Source: Chryseobacterium gwangjuense
Lineage (GTDB): Bacteria; Bacteroidota; Bacteroidia; Flavobacteriales; Weeksellaceae
Assembly: GCF_021311115.1 (NCBI RefSeq)
Contig: NZ_JAJTNP010000001.1
Coordinates: 62,001-126,000 of the forward strand
Length of the DNA: 64,000 nt
Direction: 5' to 3'
In this document: one piece after another, positions 60,864 through 64,000 of the stretch
Layout: each line of letters starts with the position of its first letter
Position numbering within the stretch: position 1 is the stretch's first letter
Notes under the pieces: model-generated
What the model saw: only the letters and a program-made list of their open reading frames with translations
Database searches by the model: none
What the model was told of the DNA's origin: nothing
Position numbers and translations under genes: made by a program

Positions 60864-62222
60864 ATGGATTCGGACATAGTCAGGCTTTTGTTGGCCTTAT
60901 TACTTGTTTTACTTAATGGCTTTTTCGTAGCCGCAGAATTTTCAATTGTTAAAGTTCGTTATTCACAAATACAGCTAAAAGCCGCAGAAGGAAACTCGAT
61001 GGCAAAGCAGGCAGAACACATCATTAAACATCTTGATGAATATTTATCTGCAACACAATTAGGAATTACATTAGCTTCCCTGGCTTTAGGTTGGGTAGGA
61101 GAAAGTGCATTGCATCATATCATAGCAGATATTTTTAACTCTCTTAGCATTAATCTTAGCGAATCATCCATTACTTCGGTTTCATTGGTAATAAGCTTTG
61201 TTTTAATTACGATTATGCACATTGTTTTTGGAGAACTTATTCCAAAATCAATTGCCATCAGAAAATCGGAAGCGACTACAATGGCTACAGCAGTTCCTTT
61301 GAGGGTCTTCTATACGATTTTCAAACCATTTATTTGGTTGATGAACTCTATGTCGAATGCTTTCTTAAGAATCGTAAAAATTCATCCGGCTTCTGAGCAG
61401 GAGATTCACTCTACAGAAGAATTACAGCTTTTGGTAAAACAAAGTGCTGACAGTGGAGAAATTGAAGAAGAGAACTATGAGATCATTAAAAATGCGTTTG
61501 ACTTTACTGATCATTCCGCAAAACAGATTATGGTTCCGCGTCAGAATATCACATCTATTGATTTTGAAGAAGATATCAACGATATTATCAACAAAATTAT
61601 GGATAGCGGGTATTCTCGTATTCCTGTTTATGAAGACTCAATAGATAATGTTGTTGGTATTTTATATACTAAGGAAATCATCAGAGAATTTGTAAAAAGA
61701 AAAGGTGAATTGAATCATGATGATTTAAAAGAACTGATGCGTGATGCGTTCTTTGTGGTGGGAAGTAAGAAGATTTCAGATTTATTAAAAATCTTCCAGC
61801 AGAAAAAACAACATTTGGCAATCGTAATCGATGAATTCGGAGGAACGGAAGGAATTATTACCCTTGAAGATATTTTAGAAGAACTTGTAGGGGAAATTCA
61901 GGATGAAGAGGATGATGAAGAAAAGATTGTCGATAAAATCGGGGAAGATATTTATTGGGTTCAGGCAACTCAGCCTTTGGATGAAATCAACGAGTTTTTA
62001 CCTAAGAAATTACCTCTTTCTGAAGAAAGCGAATACAATACATTAGCAGGGTTTATTCTTCATGCATTGGAGGATATCCCGGAAGAAAATCAGGAGTTCG
62101 ATCTAGACACCTATCATTTCAAAATTTTGAAAATGAATAATAAAAGTGTCGAGCTTGTAGAATTGGTATATGTACATCCCAATAATACAAATGAATTGGC
62201 AGATAAATTAGGTGAAGTTTAA
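60864..62222 (+). CDS. CNNM/CorC (hemolysin-family) membrane protein with CBS pair
   Basis: The 452-residue protein has an N-terminal DUF21/CNNM domain of about four helices (VLLNGFFVAAEFSIVKVR, LGITLASLALGWVGE, HIVFGELIPKSIAI). Two CBS domains follow (VPRQNITSIDFEEDIND; LAIVIDEFGGTEGIITLEDI) and a CorC_HlyC domain. Relatives export or sense Mg2+/Co2+; the hemolysin name is historical. In flavobacteria a relative is GldE, but I see no specific GldE mark here. 11 bp before clpS. Confidence 0.92.
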   Translation: MDSDIVRLLLALLLVLLNGFFVAAEFSIVKVRYSQIQLKAAEGNSMAKQAEHIIKHLDEYLSATQLGITLASLALGWVGESALHHIIADIFNSLSINLSESSITSVSLVISFVLITIMHIVFGELIPKSIAIRKSEATTMATAVPLRVFYTIFKPFIWLMNSMSNAFLRIVKIHPASEQEIHSTEELQLLVKQSADSGEIEEENYEIIKNAFDFTDHSAKQIMVPRQNITSIDFEEDINDIINKIMDSGYSRIPVYEDSIDNVVGILYTKEIIREFVKRKGELNHDDLKELMRDAFFVVGSKKISDLLKIFQQKKQHLAIVIDEFGGTEGIITLEDILEELVGEIQDEEDDEEKIVDKIGEDIYWVQATQPLDEINEFLPKKLPLSEESEYNTLAGFILHALEDIPEENQEFDLDTYHFKILKMNNKSVELVELVYVHPNNTNELADKLGEV

Positions 62223-62233
62223 AATTAGGGAAT

Positions 62234-62539
62234 ATGTTTTTTCATAACCATATAGAAGATTACGAAGACCCGAAACGTCAGTATGAAGAAGAAGTACTTG
62301 TACTGGAGGATTTGGATGAAGTGTACAAATTGGTATTGCATAATGATGATGTTCATACTTTTGATTATGTGATAGACTCATTGATTGAGATTTGTAAGCA
62401 TACGCTGGAACAAGCAGAGCAATGTACCATATTAGTGCATTTCAAGGGCAAATGTACAGTAAAAACAGGCTCAATGGATCTTTTGAAGCCTATGCACGAG
62501 AAATTGATTTCAAGGGAATTAACAAGCGAAATTGTGTGA
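62234..62539 (+). CDS. clpS: Clp protease adaptor ClpS
   Basis: The 101-residue ClpS contains LVLHNDDVHTFDYVIDSLIE, the N-degron pocket region, and CTVKTGSMDLLKPMHEKL. It delivers N-end-rule substrates to ClpAP. The N-terminal extension is acidic (YEDPKRQYEEEVLVLEDLDE). Closely follows the CNNM gene, so co-transcribed. Confidence 0.95.
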   Translation: MFFHNHIEDYEDPKRQYEEEVLVLEDLDEVYKLVLHNDDVHTFDYVIDSLIEICKHTLEQAEQCTILVHFKGKCTVKTGSMDLLKPMHEKLISRELTSEIV

Positions 62540-62571
62540 AGATTTTAAAATCTTTATTATTTAATAGAAAC

Positions 62572-62606
62572 AAAAAGAGTTCAGGATTTTCTGAACTCTT
62601 TTTTTA
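62572..62606. terminator. Bidirectional terminator after clpS
   Basis: AAAAAGAGTTCAG-gatttt-CTGAACTCTTTTT plus T. Confidence 0.92.
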
Positions 62607-62649
62607 TAAATAAATTTTTATTTTTTTCAAATAAGAGAATAAAAAAGTT

Positions 62650-63186
62650 TTATTCAATTTTGGTTATTGGAAAATAACATTCATTTACAGGATCTAATTT
62701 GCTTATTTTCTTTTCACAAGGTGTTTCTTTTTGCTTTCTTTTTTCAATACCCTCTTTATAATCTCGTAAAATTTCATTTTCATTTATTGCAGGGCTATCT
62801 GATCCAAAACCAACTTTTTCAAAGTCTATTTTAATACTTTTTAAGATTTTGTATGTTTTCAATCCTTTTTCATTTATAAAAGTAAAATCAAGCAAATCTA
62901 TACAATCGCCATCAAAACCTTGCGGAATTCTTCTTCCAAAAAGTTGATTGTTATTTAAAAAGCATAATCCAAACCAATTATCAGTATTTTCCTGTTGTAT
63001 ATCTAAAACAATTGCTCTAATAGTTTTGTCTTGAATCTTTAATTCTATTAGATCTCCAAATTTTAATCTTAATTTTTTATCATTTATTTTACCATAATTT
63101 GTTCGAAAAATTTCAGCGACATTGTTATTTTCTTCTTTTGATGTTTTTGTATTACAATTCATCAAAAGAAAAAGGAATATTATCAA
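62650..63186 (-). CDS. Lipoprotein of unknown function with frameshifted 5' end
   Basis: The open frame of 178 residues begins with TTG and reads MIIFLFLLMNC, a lipobox without the basic N-terminus. An ATG at 63209, 4 bp after the M28 stop, opens MSLKKIFY and stops after eight codons. One extra A in the seven-A tract at 63194-63200 would give MSLKKNILLIIFLFLLMNC, a perfect lipoprotein signal. So the gene is probably frameshifted, or the tract is miscounted. The mature part is Lys/Glu/Asp-rich with no family I know. Confidence 0.68.
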   Translation of the reverse strand: MIIFLFLLMNCNTKTSKEENNNVAEIFRTNYGKINDKKLRLKFGDLIELKIQDKTIRAIVLDIQQENTDNWFGLCFLNNNQLFGRRIPQGFDGDCIDLLDFTFINEKGLKTYKILKSIKIDFEKVGFGSDSPAINENEILRDYKEGIEKRKQKETPCEKKISKLDPVNECYFPITKIE

Positions 63187-63213
63187 TAAAATATTTTTTT
63201 CAAACTCATGGTA

Positions 63214-64000
63214 TTACCAGTTTTTATCAATCATATAAATAAGCTGGGTCATTACCGTAGCACCAAGAAGTAACTCTCTTCTGTTGACTTTATCAAACGT
63301 ATCTTCTTCGGTATGATGAATGTCAAAATATCTTTGAGAATCAGGCACAAGTTCCGCAGCAGGAACTCCCATATCCCGAAGTGGGTAAATATCTGTTCCT
63401 GAATATTTATTTTCAAAATCATAAGCTCCGTAAGGAAGAAACAGACTTTTCCAGCTTTGAATCTGTTTTCTTTTGGCTTCATCCATTTCCAGAGCAACTC
63501 CTCTAGGAGTAAATCCTCCTGCATCAGATTCTATGGCAAAAATGTGTTTTTCGTTGTTTCCTTTAACTGTTTTGCCATATTGCAATCCGCCTTTTACACC
63601 ATTTTCTTCATTAGCGAAGCAAACCACTCGGATTGTATGATTGTTTTGAATTCCTAATTTTTTGAATGTTCTCAACACTTCGATACTCTGAACAATTCCG
63701 GCTCCGTCGTCATGAGCTCCTTCGCCTACATCCCAGGAATCTAAATGACCACCCACAACGATTACATTTTGGTCTTTGTTACCTGTGATTTCCCCAATAA
63801 CAGAGTGAGAGAGTTTTTCCCCTTTCATTCCGCAATTGGAGTTCAGTTTTACGGTAACCTTTTGTGATTTTAAAAGTTCAGCTAATTCGTCGGCAGTAGA
63901 ACTTCCAATCGCAACTGCAGGGATTTTTTTATCATCCTGATAACGCATTGCTCCTGTATGCGGAATATCATCAAAAGCGGATGAAAGAGATCTGATAATG
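63214..64000 (-). CDS. M28 family metallopeptidase, partial (5' end outside window)
   Basis: The frame stays open to base 64000, so the start is off the window; 262 codons are seen. Zinc ligands appear in order: GGHLDSWD, GAHDDGAG, NEENG, ESDAGG and a late HHTEEDT, as in carboxypeptidase Q-like M28 enzymes, which are usually exported. An internal ATG at 63948 is not the start. The lipoprotein gene follows within 5 bp. Confidence 0.9.
   Translation of the reverse strand, partial: IIRSLSSAFDDIPHTGAMRYQDDKKIPAVAIGSSTADELAELLKSQKVTVKLNSNCGMKGEKLSHSVIGEITGNKDQNVIVVGGHLDSWDVGEGAHDDGAGIVQSIEVLRTFKKLGIQNNHTIRVVCFANEENGVKGGLQYGKTVKGNNEKHIFAIESDAGGFTPRGVALEMDEAKRKQIQSWKSLFLPYGAYDFENKYSGTDIYPLRDMGVPAAELVPDSQRYFDIHHTEEDTFDKVNRRELLLGATVMTQLIYMIDKNW

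Overview
The window looks like core chromosome of a low-GC member of Bacteroidota, most likely a Chryseobacterium-like flavobacterium (Weeksellaceae). The sequence-level reasons are: TAnnTTTG -7 boxes with TTG/TTTG about 18-20 bp upstream, A-rich leaders without Shine-Dalgarno motifs, a DAHP synthase-chorismate mutase fusion, a cyclophilin-FKBP lipoprotein beside a GldI-like lipoprotein, a type IX secretion (T9SS) sorting domain, and an ATP synthase operon without beta and epsilon genes. The genus is inferred. I see no prophage, transposase, CRISPR array, rRNA or tRNA.

Layout. 0.2-9 kb: aromatic amino acid entry enzyme, RsgA, a hairpin leader with a tiny ORF, Ndk, a secreted GH29 fucosidase with a duplicated C-terminal module, Rpe, M42 peptidase, DUF4294-like protein, NUDIX, MnmD. 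9-20.7 kb: IlvE, two lipoprotein prolyl isomerases, small secreted unknowns, a minus-strand cluster (NudK, SDR, Zn-ribbon, HPP), tail-less SSB, HRDC protein, HisS, TerD-like protein, methyltransferase. 21-31.8 kb: glycogen operon glgB-glgA-glgC, SRPBCC protein, 2-oxoglutarate dehydrogenase sucA-sucB, ApaG. 31.8-41 kb: minus-strand acyltransferase-GT2-EndoV-exonuclease operon, thioredoxin-fold protein, an MFS/HlyD/TolC tripartite efflux set with a divergent AraC regulator. 41-47.5 kb: rpsF-rpsR-rplI, ClC transporter, branched-chain 2-oxoacid dehydrogenase E2, SAM hydrolase family protein, PhoH. 47.5-51 kb: four small outer-membrane beta-barrel genes in tandem and a TM2 protein. 51-58 kb: Ffh and atpB-E-F-H-A-G. 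58-64 kb: a T9SS-sorted small protein plus a fibre-like secreted protein, CNNM/CorC protein, ClpS, a lipoprotein gene with a frameshifted 5' end and a truncated M28 peptidase.

Convergent gene pairs are mostly separated by compact bidirectional terminator hairpins. By contrast, seven inverted repeats, at six codirectional junctions, have arms made of degenerate 7- or 8-bp tandem units, usually starting directly after a stop codon. The unit sequence differs between most sites, but the design (G/A/T-rich arm first in the sense strand, C-rich arm second) is the same. One lies inside the ATP synthase operon. I regard this as the most interesting unexplained structure here. Other repeats are three GTCATTC-type REP-like elements, one long AGCCCCGAT...AGCGGGAAA element and an ACCATTAAG-bounded element. 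Assignments rest on reading translations and motifs by eye; no database search was possible.
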